This document shows, piece by piece, positions 54,858-64,000 of a stretch of 64,000 bases of DNA. The translations under genes and the position numbers were made by a program. This DNA comes from Spartobacteria bacterium. GTDB lineage: Bacteria > Verrucomicrobiota > Verrucomicrobiia > Chthoniobacterales > UBA10450. The DNA lies in NCBI GenBank assembly GCA_021325495.1, contig JAJPGZ010000012.1, forward strand, positions 56,131 to 120,130, in the 5' to 3' direction. The notes under the pieces were generated by a model. It saw only the letters and a list, made by a program, of their open reading frames with translations, was not told where the DNA came from and ran no database searches. Position 1 is the stretch's first letter. Each line of letters begins with the position of its first letter.

Positions 54858-57800
54858 TGAAGTCTTTCACTGATCTGTTCATCCGCCGGCCAGTGCTGGC
54901 GATGGTGGTGAGCTTCGTCATTCTCATCGCCGGATTGCAGGCGATGAAGACGATCAACGTGCGGCAATATCCGCGCAGCGACATCGCATCAATCACAGTG
55001 ACGACCGTCTACGTGGGCGCGGACGCGGAGCTCGTTAGGGGATTTATCACCACACCGCTGGAGCGCGCAATCGCGGCGGCGGACGGGATCGATTACATTT
55101 CGTCGCAAAGTCAGCAGAGCGTTTCGACGATCACGGCGCGCCTGAAATTGAATTACGACGCGAACAAGGCGCTCTCCGATATCAGCTCGAAGGTGGATGC
55201 GATCCGCCGCGACCTGCCGCCGGAAGCGGAGATCCCGGTGATCGCGATTCAAGCGGCCGATTCGCAGTTTGCCTCGGCCTATTTGAGTTTCACTTCGAAC
55301 ATTCTTCAGCCTAACGAAGTCACCGATTACCTTGTGCGGTTGGTGCAACCGCGATTGACCGCAGTCGGCGGCGTGCAAAAGGCCGATATTCTCGGCGGGC
55401 GCACCTTCGCCATGCGCATCTGGATGAAGCCGGAACGGATGGCGGCGTTAAACATCAGTCCGTCCGATGTTCGCAGCGCGCTCGGGCGAAATAATTATCT
55501 GGCGGCAGTCGGAAGCACCAAGGGTTCGCTGCTGCAAGTGAACTTGACCGCGAACACGGATCTGCACACGGCCGAGCAATTCAAACAGCTCGTGGTAAAG
55601 CAGGACAAAGGCACACTCGTTAGGCTGGGCGACATTGCGGACGTCGTGCTCGGCGCCGAGGATTACAACGCGGAGGTGCGTTTCTCGGGGCAAAAAGCCG
55701 TGTTCATGGGCATTTGGGTGCTGCCGAACGCGAACTCAGTCGATGTGATCAAGCGCGTGCGCGTCGAGTTAGAAGCGATCAAAAAAGAATTGCCCACCGG
55801 AATGCAGGCGGAAATGGCGTACGACGCCACCGCCTACATCAACGACGCCATTCACGAAGTGGTCAAAACTTTGATCGACACTCTCATCATCGTGATGGTG
55901 GTGATCTTCCTCTTCCTCGGCTCGTTCCGTTCCGTCATCGTGCCCATTGTCGCGATTCCGATTTCATTAATCGGCGCGTTGTTTCTCATGCAGCTTTTCG
56001 GCTTCACGCTGAATCTGCTGACGCTACTCGCGATCGTGCTCTCAGTCGGATTGGTCGTCGATGATGCGATCGTCGTGGTCGAAAATGTCGAACGTCACAT
56101 GCGTGAAGGCTTGTCGCGTGTGGACGCGGCGCTTGTCGGCGCGCGCGAGCTCATCGGGCCGATCATCGCGATGACAATTACACTCGCGGCCGTCTACACG
56201 CCGATCGCGCTGCAAGGCGGCCTGACGGGTGCACTTTTCCGAGAATTTGCGCTCACACTTGCCGGCGCGGTCTTCATTTCCGGCATCGTCGCGCTTGTTT
56301 TATCGCCGATGATGGCGGCGAATCTATTGCGCACGGAGCATGACGATCACGGGTTCAGCGGCTGGGTCAATCGCACCTTCGATCGTTTTCGCGACTGGTA
56401 TGGCGAACATCTCGATCGAACGCTGGCCGCGCGTCCGGCAGTTTACGTTGTCTGGATCGGCATCTCGCTGCTGGCGGCGTTCATGTTCGCGACCATTCCG
56501 AAAGTCGCGACCAAGGAGCTCGCGCCAAAAGAAGATCAGGGCGTCATCTTCGGAATTATCACGGCGCCCGCGAACGCGACGATCGACGACACGATTCGTT
56601 ATGCCGATGCGGCTGGAAAAGTTTTCCAGGACATTCCGGATACGCGCTTCACGTTTCAGATCACGAATCCGAGCTTTGGTTTCGGCGGAATGGTCTTGAA
56701 GCCATGGGGCACGCGTAAAACGCCGACGAAAGATTATCTGCCAATCGTGCAGCAAAAACTCGGCGCCATTCCGGGAATCCAGATGTTCCCGATTATGCCG
56801 GAAGCGCTTCCGGGCAGCGATAATTTCCCGGTCAGTTTCGTGATCGCATCGACCGCGCCGCAGGAACGCATTCTAGAATTGGCGAAGCAAATTTTTGGGA
56901 AAGCGATGGAGAAACACGTCTTTCAGTTCGGCGACATCGACACCAAGATCGACCAGCCGCAGGCGCAAATCGTCTTCGATCACGACAAAGTTTCGACCAT
57001 GGGCCTGGACATGCAGCAGGTCGGCGCGGATTTGTCCGCCAGCATCGGCGGCAATTTCGTGAACCGATTCAACATGGACGGCCTGAGCTACAAGGTCATT
57101 CCGCAGATCAAACGTGTCGATCGATTGAATCCGGAACAATTACAAAACATTTATGTGACCGGGCCTAACAAGCAGCTAATCCCGTTGAGCACCATCGCGA
57201 CAATTGATCGCAAGACAGTCGCGCGTTCGCTCAATCGCATGCAGCAGCTTAACGCCGTCACCATCAGCGGCGTGCCGGCCGCTTCGGTCGACAGCGCGCT
57301 CAAATTTCTCGAAGACGAAGCGCACAAAGTTTTGCCGGCCGGTTACGTCATCGATTACACCGGCGGCTCGCGCCAATTGCGTATTGAAGGTAGCAAATTC
57401 GGCGCCGTCTTCGCACTCGCCATCGTGCTCATCTTTCTTGTCCTCGCGGCGCAATTCAACAGCTTCCGCGATCCATTCATCATCTTGTTAGGCTCGGTCC
57501 CGCTTGCGCTCTTCGGCGCCGGTCTCTTCATGTTCCTCAAAATGCCGTTCGGAAAATTTTTCACCGACGGCTTTACGACGTCATTCAACATTTACTCGCA
57601 GGTCGGACTCGTCACACTTGTCGGCCTCGTCTCCAAAAATGGGATTTTGATCGTCCAATTCGCGAATGAATTGCAACGACAAGGCCATGATAAACTCGCC
57701 GCCGTCGCGCAAGCGGCGCGCATTCGTTTACGGCCGATCATGATGACGAGCGTCGCCACAGTAGCTGGTCACTTTCCTCTAACGCTCGTCACAGGCGCGG

Positions 57801-58033
57801 GCGCGGCCGCGCGAAATTCCATCGGTCTCGTTCTCGTCGGCGGCATGACGATCGGAACGATCTTCACATTGTTCATCGTGCCTTCGCTCTACATGCTCAT
57901 CGCCAAGCAGCACCGCCAGAAACCTTCCGCTGAAGCTCCAGATGAAATGCAAGATGTCGATCTTGCGCCGGAGTACGCGCTCGCTCCCGCAAACGGCGGC
58001 GACGGAAACGGCAACAGCTGGAAAAAAGCTTAG
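54857..58033 (+). CDS. RND multidrug efflux permease (HAE1 family)
   Basis: 1058 residues, full length. Inner-membrane drug/proton antiporter: N-terminal FIRRPVLAMVVSFVILIAGLQA, the first membrane Asp pair in VGLVVDDAIVVVENVERH (near 405), and a later membrane repeat DPFIILLGSVPLALFGAGL, GLVSKNGILIVQFANELQRQG. With the adaptor upstream it forms the AcrAB-type pump; no outer-membrane TolC is adjacent. No M1 copy lies within its first 3 kb, only one at 57955, where it encodes DVDLAPE in the C-tail, a strong gap compared with the window average. Confidence 0.94.
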   Translation: MKSFTDLFIRRPVLAMVVSFVILIAGLQAMKTINVRQYPRSDIASITVTTVYVGADAELVRGFITTPLERAIAAADGIDYISSQSQQSVSTITARLKLNYDANKALSDISSKVDAIRRDLPPEAEIPVIAIQAADSQFASAYLSFTSNILQPNEVTDYLVRLVQPRLTAVGGVQKADILGGRTFAMRIWMKPERMAALNISPSDVRSALGRNNYLAAVGSTKGSLLQVNLTANTDLHTAEQFKQLVVKQDKGTLVRLGDIADVVLGAEDYNAEVRFSGQKAVFMGIWVLPNANSVDVIKRVRVELEAIKKELPTGMQAEMAYDATAYINDAIHEVVKTLIDTLIIVMVVIFLFLGSFRSVIVPIVAIPISLIGALFLMQLFGFTLNLLTLLAIVLSVGLVVDDAIVVVENVERHMREGLSRVDAALVGARELIGPIIAMTITLAAVYTPIALQGGLTGALFREFALTLAGAVFISGIVALVLSPMMAANLLRTEHDDHGFSGWVNRTFDRFRDWYGEHLDRTLAARPAVYVVWIGISLLAAFMFATIPKVATKELAPKEDQGVIFGIITAPANATIDDTIRYADAAGKVFQDIPDTRFTFQITNPSFGFGGMVLKPWGTRKTPTKDYLPIVQQKLGAIPGIQMFPIMPEALPGSDNFPVSFVIASTAPQERILELAKQIFGKAMEKHVFQFGDIDTKIDQPQAQIVFDHDKVSTMGLDMQQVGADLSASIGGNFVNRFNMDGLSYKVIPQIKRVDRLNPEQLQNIYVTGPNKQLIPLSTIATIDRKTVARSLNRMQQLNAVTISGVPAASVDSALKFLEDEAHKVLPAGYVIDYTGGSRQLRIEGSKFGAVFALAIVLIFLVLAAQFNSFRDPFIILLGSVPLALFGAGLFMFLKMPFGKFFTDGFTTSFNIYSQVGLVTLVGLVSKNGILIVQFANELQRQGHDKLAAVAQAARIRLRPIMMTSVATVAGHFPLTLVTGAGAAARNSIGLVLVGGMTIGTIFTLFIVPSLYMLIAKQHRQKPSAEAPDEMQDVDLAPEYALAPANGGDGNGNSWKKA

Positions 58034-58190
58034 CCGCGCGCGCTAAGATCGACATCTTCCGGTAAAAAATCGCCGGCGAAATATCTGAATTTTTACGCCG
58101 CCGTTTGCGTCCATTTTCGCTGCGGAACACGAAGATAAAGCAAAACGAGATTAATTCGGAAACGATCGGGATTTCGCCTTAAACCAAAAT

Positions 58191-58598
58191 ATGACGCCGA
58201 GCGAATCCAGAGTAGGACCGTTACGAATTTTGTGCGCTGACGATAACGTCCACGTCGCGTCATTGTTAGTCACGACCTTGCGCAACCAAGGCTACGCTGT
58301 CGAAACCGCGATCGACGGTCAACAAGCGGCGAGCGCGCTCGCCCGCACGCCCGCGACGATTGATTTGCTCATCACCGATTTTCGGATGCCGCGACTCGAC
58401 GGCTATGCGCTCGCCAAAGGCGCGCGCGATGGCGGATTCAAAGGTAAAATCATCGTTTTCGCCGGTCCGTTAGGCGAGGAAGACAAAAAACGTCTGCTCG
58501 ATTTGCCGGTGGACGCGATTTTCGAAAAGCCGGCCAGCCAGAAAGAATTGCTCGCCCGCATCAAGCAGATCGACGAGGAGCGGCGGGCGCGCGCGTAA
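58191..58598 (+). CDS. Single-domain response regulator (receiver)
   Basis: 135 residues, only a receiver domain: acidic pocket CADDN near residue 16-20, phosphoacceptor Asp in LLITDFRMPRLDGYAL (near 63), and the conserved Lys in FEKPAS near 113. No output domain and no kinase nearby. A 140-bp AT-richer leader precedes it. Its 3' end overlaps the convergent glutathionyl-hydroquinone reductase by 38 nt. Confidence 0.88.
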   Translation: MTPSESRVGPLRILCADDNVHVASLLVTTLRNQGYAVETAIDGQQAASALARTPATIDLLITDFRMPRLDGYALAKGARDGGFKGKIIVFAGPLGEEDKKRLLDLPVDAIFEKPASQKELLARIKQIDEERRARA

Positions 58599-59523
58599 GA
58601 TCGACAATCGGCCCTAACGGAACGATCCGGGTCGGATTAATCTGCTCATGCGTCATGTAATAGTGACGCTTGATGTGATCGAAGTTCACCATGTCGGCGA
58701 TTCCCGGCTGCTGATAAAGATCGACAAGGTAGTTCTGCAAATTCGGATAATCGACGACGCGCCGCAGGTTGCATTTGAAATGGCCGAAGTAGACAACGTC
58801 GAAGCGGACAAGCGTGCAAAATAATCGCCAGTCGGTCTCAACGATGCGATCGCCGAAAAGATAACGCGATTTGGTCAGACGATTTTCCATTTCATCGAGC
58901 GCTTCGAAAAGTTTTCGGCAGGAAATTTCGTACGGGCGCTGGCGCGTAGCGAAGCCTGCGCGATAGACGCCGTTGTTGATATTTTCGTAAACGAAGTCGC
59001 TTAGCTTTGTCTGCTCGTCGGCAATCTCTTTTGGGAAAAGATCGACATCTTTATTTGCAGCGATGTCGTTGAAGGCATCGTTGAACATGACGCAGATGTC
59101 GTCCTCGCAATTGTTCACAATCCGCTTCGTCTGCTTGTCCCAAAGCACGGGCACGGTCACGCGCTGGTCGAAGTTCGGATCGGTCGCGGCGTAGGCTTCG
59201 CGCAAATATTTGAAATGATTAACCGGATCGGTCGATTCGAATTCCTGCGCCGGCGGCCATTTCTCGGAGGGTTCGCGAAAGGCCCAGCCGTTTTCGTCGC
59301 GCACAGGATCGACAATGGTTAGACCGATCGCGTTTTGAAGTCCTTTGAGATTGCGCACGATCAAAGTGCGACTGGCCCATGGACACGCGAGTGAAACATA
59401 AAGATGATATCGGCCCGCGACCGGCGGGTACGATGTCGATCTTCCAATCCATTCGCGAAAGGCGTCTTCCTGCCGCTCGAATTCGCCGGATTCCGTCGCC
59501 TCTTTTTCGAATTGCGCCGCCAT
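58561..59523 (-). CDS. yqjG: Glutathionyl-hydroquinone reductase (YqjG/ECM4-like)
   Basis: 320 residues. SLACPWASRTLIVRNLKGLQ holds the active-site Cys in CPWA; then GWAFREPSEKWPPAQEFES, EDDICVMFN and LFGDRIVETDWRLFCTLVRFDVVYFGHFKCNLRRVVDYPNL, all YqjG/ECM4 features. Reduces glutathionyl-hydroquinones. Convergent overlap with the receiver gene. Confidence 0.92.
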   Translation of the reverse strand: MAAQFEKEATESGEFERQEDAFREWIGRSTSYPPVAGRYHLYVSLACPWASRTLIVRNLKGLQNAIGLTIVDPVRDENGWAFREPSEKWPPAQEFESTDPVNHFKYLREAYAATDPNFDQRVTVPVLWDKQTKRIVNNCEDDICVMFNDAFNDIAANKDVDLFPKEIADEQTKLSDFVYENINNGVYRAGFATRQRPYEISCRKLFEALDEMENRLTKSRYLFGDRIVETDWRLFCTLVRFDVVYFGHFKCNLRRVVDYPNLQNYLVDLYQQPGIADMVNFDHIKRHYYMTHEQINPTRIVPLGPIVDLTRAPAAPRRSA

Positions 59524-59654
59524 TAGCCGATCAACAGAACCGCAGCTCCCACGATTTTACCAGAGCGCAATTTCTCCAATGCGTGAATGCGGCGCGCGAT
59601 TTGCTGGTTAGGGCGGAGCTCATCGGCTCGCAAGTGTTTGAATATTGAAACGAT

Positions 59655-60869
59655 ATGACCAAGCAATGGTTTGACGCTCTGCTCGAAGCCATGCTCGAAA
59701 GCGAGCCCGACGCCCCTGATTTCTTGTTCATCGCCGGCAAACAACCGATCGCGCAATGTCACGGCGCCTTAAAGGAATTCGAAATCGCCGACCGCAAGGA
59801 GGGTCTTTCCGAAAAGGAGATCGAGGCCATGGCGAACCTGCTCATCGATGGTCAGCAACGGCTAATTGACGATTTCGCCACGCGCGGGTCGTGCGATTGC
59901 AGCTACGCACTGGCTAATCGTGCTCGCTTTCGCGCGAACATTTTCAAACAACGCGGCCGGCATGCCATCGTCCTGCGGCGTTTACCGGCGGATATTCCGA
60001 CGATCGATTCGTTAGGCCTGCCACCGATTTTCCGCCAGATTATCTTGGAAAAGAATGGAATCATTTTCGTCACCGGCGCGACTGGGAGCGGCAAGACCAC
60101 GACGTTAGCCGCGCTCTTAAGCGACCTTAATCGCACCCAGCAACTTCACGTCATCACCCTGGAGGACCCGATCGAGTACGTGCATGCGCACCATGGTTGC
60201 ATCTTCAATCAACGCGAGCTCGGCCGGGATTTCCCAAATTTTGCCGAAGGTCTGCGTGCGGCCTTGCGCCAGGCGCCCAAAGTCATTTTCGTCGGCGAAA
60301 TTCGCGACCGCGAAACGATGGAGATCGCACTCACCGCTTCCGAAACCGGTCACGTTGTTTTCGCGACGTTGCACACGATCGACGCGGGCCAAACCGTCCA
60401 TCGCATCCTCGGAATGTTCAGCAAAGAGGAAGAGCAACAAGTGCGGCAACGTTTGGCCGATACCGTGCGCTTCATCGTGAGCCAGCGGCTCGTGAACAAG
60501 ATCGACGGCGGAAGATTGCTTGTGACCGAAATCATGGGGAGCAGCCTGCGCACGCGGGAAGCATTGCTTTACGGCGAAGGCGAGAACCGCATGTTCGCCG
60601 ATATTATCGAAGCGGCGAGTAACCGCGGCTGGCACACGTTCGATCAACAACTGCTGAAAGCGTTTGACGCCGGCGTTATCACCGAAGACGTGGCCATGAT
60701 CTTCGCGACGAACAAAAACAAGATCCGTCTCGAGATCGAGTCGGTGAAAAAAACGAAGCGGCCAGACGAAAGCAAAGGCATTTCGTCTGGATTGAAGATG
60801 CAGCAACCGGTTCTGCCGCAGGTGGCGGCGGCGGTGCGACAGGCTGCGGAGACCAGCGCAGCGAAGTAA
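59655..60869 (+). CDS. PilT-like type IV pilus ATPase, third copy
   Basis: 404 residues. N-terminal domain ADIPTIDSLGLPPIFRQIILEKNGIIFVTGATGSGKTTT (Walker A near 136-143), Asp box HVITLEDPIEYVHAHHGC, Walker B IFVGEIRDRETMEIAL, His box ATLHTIDAGQTVHRIL. The N-terminus (SDxHI motif) is replaced by EPDAPDFLFIAGKQP, so it is more PilU/EspE-like than the copies at 33-36 kb, and it carries an Ala/Pro tail. An M1 direct pair follows the stop. Confidence 0.88.
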   Translation: MTKQWFDALLEAMLESEPDAPDFLFIAGKQPIAQCHGALKEFEIADRKEGLSEKEIEAMANLLIDGQQRLIDDFATRGSCDCSYALANRARFRANIFKQRGRHAIVLRRLPADIPTIDSLGLPPIFRQIILEKNGIIFVTGATGSGKTTTLAALLSDLNRTQQLHVITLEDPIEYVHAHHGCIFNQRELGRDFPNFAEGLRAALRQAPKVIFVGEIRDRETMEIALTASETGHVVFATLHTIDAGQTVHRILGMFSKEEEQQVRQRLADTVRFIVSQRLVNKIDGGRLLVTEIMGSSLRTREALLYGEGENRMFADIIEAASNRGWHTFDQQLLKAFDAGVITEDVAMIFATNKNKIRLEIESVKKTKRPDESKGISSGLKMQQPVLPQVAAAVRQAAETSAAK

Positions 60870-60870
60870 T

Positions 60871-60895
60871 TGTCGATCTTGTCGTTGTCGATCTT
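60871..60895 (-). repeat. M1 direct pair (15-bp period)
   Basis: Two minus-oriented M1 copies at 60871-60880 and 60886-60895 fill the gap between the convergent third PilT-like gene and the second RND permease gene, followed directly by M2 GCCTAACGAG (60896-60905), which holds the RND stop. Confidence 0.88.
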
Positions 60896-60897
60896 GC

Positions 60898-63800
60898 CTA
60901 ACGAGTCGCGCTCGCGGTCTCGAGCGGAGTATGCGTCGTGCCGCCGTATTGCTCGTGATAGTGCGCGCTGCGCAGGAACGGCACGCGATCGAGCACATTT
61001 TCCTGGAACCACTCCAGCGCGAGGTAAATCACTGGCGTGATGTAAAGCGTGATGAGCTGCGACACGATTAATCCGCCGACGATGACCAGGCCGAGCGGCC
61101 GCCGCGATTCGCCATCCGCGCCATAGCCGAGCGCGAGCGGCACCGCTCCCATCAACGCGGCGAGCGTGGTCATAATGATGGGACGAAAACGCTCGACGCT
61201 CGCTTCGTGAATAGCGGAGCGGCGATCGTAGCCTTCATCGAGTCGATGCAATGCAAAATCGACAATCATGATGCCGTTCTTTTTCACGATGCCCATCAAA
61301 AGGAACAGTCCGATCACGGAATAAAGCGAGAGGGTTGAGCCGAAGAGCCACAACGTCATCAAACCGCCGACGACGGCCGGGAAAAGCGTGGAGAGGACTG
61401 TGATCGGATGCACGTAGCTCTCGTAAAGAATTCCGAGAATCACGTACATGACGAACAACGCGCCGATGATGAGAAATGGGAGCGCGCCGAAGAGTTGTTG
61501 CAGCACGAGTCCTTCGCCCTGCAACTCGCCTTGCACCGTCGGCGGCAAAACTTCCTTCGCCGCTTTTTGAATGAAGGTCGTCACGTCACCAAGCGCGACT
61601 CCAGGTTTTGTATCGAAGCCCCACGTGACGCTGGTGAATTGGTTCGTGTGATTGACCGACTGCAAGCCGAGATGCGGTCCGAATTTCGTGACCGCGCGCA
61701 ACGGCACCAGCGAAGTCCCCTGCCCGCGCACGTACAAATCGCGCAAATCCTCGGGACGTTGTCGATCTTTGTCGGTCGCCTCGAGGATGACTTGATATTG
61801 ATCGTCCGGCTCTTTGATGAGGTAAACGTAATTCTGCGAATACGCCGCGCGCAGCAGGTTTTGCACTTTGCCGATCGAAACGCCTAACGTGCTGGCGCGA
61901 TCGCGATCGACATCGATGTCGAGGTTGGGCTGGTTTCGAAAAAGATCGGAGCGCGGCGGCGCGGCGAAACCCTGATACGTATTTAGCTTCGTCTGCAATT
62001 TATCGGCGGCGGCGTAAACTTCATCGGGATTGATTCCGCTGATGGCGTAACTGTAGCGTCCGAACGCGCTGCCGGTTGCGCCGATGTTGATTTGCAAAAC
62101 CGGCGCCGGATTCATCGTCGGAAACGTGCCCGGCAAACTGCCGAGCGAACGGCGAAGATCTTGCGCGACCTCATCGATGGACGCGCGGTGTTTGCGATCG
62201 CCGAGAAACATCACAGTGAAAAGTGCCGATGGACCCGCGCGACCACCGCCGGCGATAGTGAAATATTTATCCACCGCCGGGTTCGCCTGAAGAATCGGGT
62301 CGACTTTGTTCTGCACATCCTTTTGCAATTGCGGCGAGGCGCCTTCCTGCAAAAGCAACGCGCCGCGAAGCAGGCCGCTGTCGCCGGTCGGCAACAGCGT
62401 GAACGGCAACGCGTGGAAGAAAAACCACACCCCGACCGCGCAGAGGATAAGGATTGGAAGAGCGAGCTTCGCGTGATCGAGAAACCAGCCTAACGAACGA
62501 TCGTAGAAACACAGGATCGGTTTGAAGAAGCCGGCGGTGAAACGTTGCATCCACGTTTCGCGCTGATCCGGACTGTGTTCGACGACAAGTCGCGCGCACA
62601 TCAGCGGCGTAAGCGTGAGCGAGACGAGCCCCGAGGAAATGATCGCGACGATGATGGTAATGGCGAATTCGCGAAAGATTCGGCCTAACAAACCCGGCAT
62701 GAAGACAAGCGGGATGAACACGGCCGCAAGCGAGAGCGTCATCGACAGAATGGTAAAGGAAATTTCGCCGGCGCTGTTCAACGTCGCGCGATAGACCGAC
62801 TCGCCATGCTCGGTCCGCCTAACGACATTCTCGAGAAAGACGATCGCGTCGTCCACGAGAAACCCGATCGCCAACGTCAGCGCCATGAGCGTGAGATTGT
62901 TGATCGAGTAATTGAACATCCACATCGCCAGAAACGTGAGCAAGATCGACAATGGCAATGCCACCACCGGAATGAGCGTGTCGCGAGCGCGTCCGAGGAA
63001 GACGAAAATGACAAGCACGACGAGGAAAAACGCGATGAACAAGGTCGTTTGCACATCCGAGACCGAACGCACGATGCTTTGCGAGCGATCGAAAGTCGGA
63101 ATCAATCGGATCGAACCGGGAAGCTCGAGTCGCAATTGCGGCATGAGGTCGTTGACCGATTGCGCCACTTTCACCGCGTTCGCCCCGGCCTGACGCGATA
63201 CCGCGAGCACAACGACCGACGCCGGTGGATTAAACCCACGCGCGAAAAAGTGACGCGAGAGCCGCTCGTCTTGGATGCTGTCCACGACCGTCGCGACATC
63301 GCGCAAATACACCGGCGGATTTCCGCCCGCGATGATGAGATTGCGATAACCTTCGGCGTCGGTCAGCTGTCCGTTAGGCCGCAGCACCATCGACATTGTC
63401 TTGCCGTCGAACTGACCCGCGCCCAAATACGCCGTCCCCGCTTTTATGGCCGTCGCGAGCTCATCGAATGTAATGTTGCGCGTCGCCAGCGCGCCCGGGT
63501 TGGCTTTGATGCGGATCGCGCTCTTCACGCCAAAGATTTGGACCTGCGATACTCCCGGCAAAATATTGATGCGCTGCTGCACTTGCGTGCTGGCGTACTT
63601 GTAAAGGTCGCCGTCGGTGAGCGTGTCGCTCGTTAGGGCGATGTACATCACCGGCTGATCGTTCGGGTTTGTCTTTTGAAATTGCGGCGGTTGCGGCAAA
63701 TCGTTAGGCAATTGCCCGCTCGCGCGCTGGATCGCCGCCTGCACATCGGTCGCGGCATCGACAATCGATTTATCGAGATCGAACTGCAGCGTGATGTTCG

Positions 63801-64000
63801 TCGTGCCCTGCGTGCTCGAGCTTGTCGTTAGGGCGAGGCCGGGGATTTGCGTAAACTGTTTTTCGAGCGGCGTCGCCACCGTGTTTGCCATCGTCTCCGG
63901 ATTCGCTCCCGGATAATTCGCGGTCACCTGAATGACCGGATAATCGACCGCCGGCAAATCGTTCACGGAGAGCTGCCGATAGGTGAGAATGCCGAAGACA
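60898..64000 (-). CDS. RND efflux permease (HAE1 family), truncated by window
   Basis: At least 1034 residues; reading continues upstream of 64000 (VFGILTYRQLSVNDLPAVDYP...), so the N-terminus is missing. It has LVVLVIFVFLGRARDTLIPVVALPLSILLTF, GFLVDDAIVFLENVVRR with the membrane Asp pair, and the second repeat GVLYESYVHPITVLSTLFPAVVGGLMTLWLFG-type sequence ILGILYESYVHPITVL. Different from the pump at 54.9 kb: MdtB/MdtC-like words such as DYPVIQVTANYPGANPETM. Few M1 copies (61760, 62942). No adaptor is visible downstream. Confidence 0.92.
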   Translation of the reverse strand, partial: VFGILTYRQLSVNDLPAVDYPVIQVTANYPGANPETMANTVATPLEKQFTQIPGLALTTSSSTQGTTNITLQFDLDKSIVDAATDVQAAIQRASGQLPNDLPQPPQFQKTNPNDQPVMYIALTSDTLTDGDLYKYASTQVQQRINILPGVSQVQIFGVKSAIRIKANPGALATRNITFDELATAIKAGTAYLGAGQFDGKTMSMVLRPNGQLTDAEGYRNLIIAGGNPPVYLRDVATVVDSIQDERLSRHFFARGFNPPASVVVLAVSRQAGANAVKVAQSVNDLMPQLRLELPGSIRLIPTFDRSQSIVRSVSDVQTTLFIAFFLVVLVIFVFLGRARDTLIPVVALPLSILLTFLAMWMFNYSINNLTLMALTLAIGFLVDDAIVFLENVVRRTEHGESVYRATLNSAGEISFTILSMTLSLAAVFIPLVFMPGLLGRIFREFAITIIVAIISSGLVSLTLTPLMCARLVVEHSPDQRETWMQRFTAGFFKPILCFYDRSLGWFLDHAKLALPILILCAVGVWFFFHALPFTLLPTGDSGLLRGALLLQEGASPQLQKDVQNKVDPILQANPAVDKYFTIAGGGRAGPSALFTVMFLGDRKHRASIDEVAQDLRRSLGSLPGTFPTMNPAPVLQINIGATGSAFGRYSYAISGINPDEVYAAADKLQTKLNTYQGFAAPPRSDLFRNQPNLDIDVDRDRASTLGVSIGKVQNLLRAAYSQNYVYLIKEPDDQYQVILEATDKDRQRPEDLRDLYVRGQGTSLVPLRAVTKFGPHLGLQSVNHTNQFTSVTWGFDTKPGVALGDVTTFIQKAAKEVLPPTVQGELQGEGLVLQQLFGALPFLIIGALFVMYVILGILYESYVHPITVLSTLFPAVVGGLMTLWLFGSTLSLYSVIGLFLLMGIVKKNGIMIVDFALHRLDEGYDRRSAIHEASVERFRPIIMTTLAALMGAVPLALGYGADGESRRPLGLVIVGGLIVSQLITLYITPVIYLALEWFQENVLDRVPFLRSAHYHEQYGGTTHTPLETASATR

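Overview
The window is a dense, high-GC (about 60% by eye) bacterial chromosome segment with roughly 60 protein genes, no rRNA or tRNA that I could find, and no prophage or CRISPR array. Gene content (HpnH hopanoid radical SAM enzyme, a DUF1800/DUF1501 pair, a GxxExxY protein, a DCC1/lipase-maturation-factor fusion, RND pumps, glycogen branching enzyme, complex I) fits a soil Verrucomicrobiota-like bacterium. That is an inference from gene families only, since no phylogenetic marker was aligned.

Layout: 0-1.1 kb frameshifted, window-truncated hpnH; 1.2-6.7 kb small secreted protein, glgB, cysE, cysteine desulfurase, SprT-like protein; 6.7-8.0 kb two low-GC exported hypotheticals; 8.0-11.1 kb prfB (with its programmed frameshift), ftsB-like gene, eno; 11.2-16.4 kb exported proteins, acylphosphatase, ABC-2 exporter, TPR-like protein, phosphoesterase; 16.4-19.5 kb glycosyltransferase 9, ispD, yqeY, fabD; 19.8-32.65 kb complex I (nuoD, lipoprotein, nuoE-F fusion, inserted GxxExxY element, nuoG-N); 32.6-35.6 kb HNH nuclease and two PilT-like ATPases; 35.6-41.1 kb membrane/stress proteins, infA, DCC1-LMF fusion, exonuclease III, beta-CASP hydrolase; 41.2-44 kb DUF1800/DUF1501; 44-53 kb M19 dipeptidase, CHASE2-like protein, nadA, proC, aroE, glnS, gltX, tilS; 53-60.9 kb TetR-controlled RND pump, receiver protein, glutathionyl-hydroquinone reductase, third PilT-like ATPase; 60.9-64 kb second RND pump, cut by the window end.

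The outstanding signal is not a gene. A 10-mer, AAGATCGACA (motif M1, usually followed by A or T), occurs about 120 times by hand count on the two strands, about once per 520 bp, where base composition predicts fewer than one. A second word, CCTAAC, most often GCCTAACGA (motif M2), occurs about 100 times. Both lie inside conserved coding sequence in several reading frames, at gene junctions where they supply stop or start codons, and in intergenic spacers. M1 also recurs as direct pairs 15-16 bp apart. Density, lack of strand bias and tolerance inside genes resemble the DNA-uptake sequences of Neisseriaceae and Pasteurellaceae, and three PilT-like ATPases lie in the same window. I propose a previously undescribed uptake-signal-like or HIP1-like genome-wide motif system. 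Several larger palindromic repeat families are also present, some translated in frame inside genes.
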